Made by a program: the position numbers and the translations under genes. Positions 63,843 through 64,000 of a stretch of DNA of 64,000 bases are shown here, in pieces. The notes beneath the pieces were generated by a model, which did not search any database, was not told the origin of the DNA, and saw nothing but the letters and a program-made list of their open reading frames with translations. The DNA lies in NCBI GenBank assembly GCA_035946615.1, contig DASYZB010000150.1, forward strand, positions 1-64,000. Direction: 5' to 3'. The DNA comes from Verrucomicrobiia bacterium. GTDB taxonomy: Bacteria; Verrucomicrobiota; Verrucomicrobiia; Limisphaerales; UBA8199. Numbering within the stretch: position 1 is the first letter of the stretch; every line of letters starts with the position of its first letter.

Positions 63843-64000
63843 AAATTCAACTTTCTATTTCCCAGAATACATACACCACCTCCCGCCCCTGCGCCAGTGG
63901 GAGCACATTTTGATTTTTGATTTTTGATTTTCGATTGTGAGAGGATAATGTTTGGGACTGATGGGCCAAGAGTGTGCAGCTATCGGCTGCCTCCTTCCCC

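Noticed and set aside
1-64000. CRISPR arrays, tRNA/rRNA genes, insertion-sequence transposases and defence systems
   Set aside because: I looked for regular direct repeats with unique spacers, T-arm consensus, DDE/HUH proteins and known defence proteins, and saw none. The direct repeats found are dispersed or short tandem units.

Overview
The window looks like chromosomal DNA from a Verrucomicrobia-type bacterium (Pedosphaera/Limisphaerales-like). This is an inference from several things seen together: high GC; a prepilin-type N-terminal domain on a stand-alone secreted protein with the H-x9-DG style C-terminus; a 36-residue lysine-rich protein; IPT/TIG surface proteins; porins; a fused CcoN-CcoO oxidase; and many short palindromic repeats between genes. 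No rRNA, tRNA, CRISPR array, transposase gene, prophage or recognisable defence system was found.

Left part (1-22.9 kb), mostly minus strand. It begins with a polysaccharide region: a truncated membrane protein, an acyltransferase, two methyltransferases, two glycosyltransferases, a flippase, a large membrane glycosyltransferase-like protein and a secreted beta-propeller. A repeat-rich spacer (12.0-13.0 kb) follows, then a LuxR-type response regulator. Next come an unusual NDH-2/cNMP-binding/CBS fusion, a complete dTDP-rhamnose operon (rfbA-C-D-B), a WYL regulator, Rho and cysteine synthase.

Centre (22.9-24.3 kb). There is no credible protein gene between cysK and a tiny basic protein. Instead there is a ~0.84 kb stretch packed with tetraloop hairpins that ends in an intrinsic terminator on the minus strand, which I read as a candidate large structured RNA. 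Beside it is a cluster of five DnaA-box-like sites. Gene direction changes here from mainly minus to mainly plus, as expected at a replication origin. This is the most interesting part of the window.

Right part (24.3-64 kb), mostly plus strand. It holds a SecD-like lipoprotein, a pilin-like protein, an aspartate aminotransferase, an NtrC-type regulator, a CBM48 protein, malate dehydrogenase, an alpha/beta hydrolase, a decayed stretch (32-35 kb), YebC with an HpnN-like RND transporter and an unknown repeat protein, a seven-repeat IPT/TIG surface protein, a HAD phosphatase, a PRC-barrel protein, a PilC/GspF protein, two paralogous porins each followed by a terminator, and a cluster of small conserved proteins. 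A full cbb3 oxidase operon follows (ccoI-ccoS-ccoNO-ccoQ-ccoP-ccoG-fixH-safE), most of its genes overlapping or spaced by a few bases. The window ends with an SMP-30 protein and two secreted unknowns.

The main physiological themes are cell-envelope polysaccharide synthesis and high-affinity oxygen respiration. Start codons were chosen by motif position and Shine-Dalgarno sequence where possible; doubtful ones are stated.
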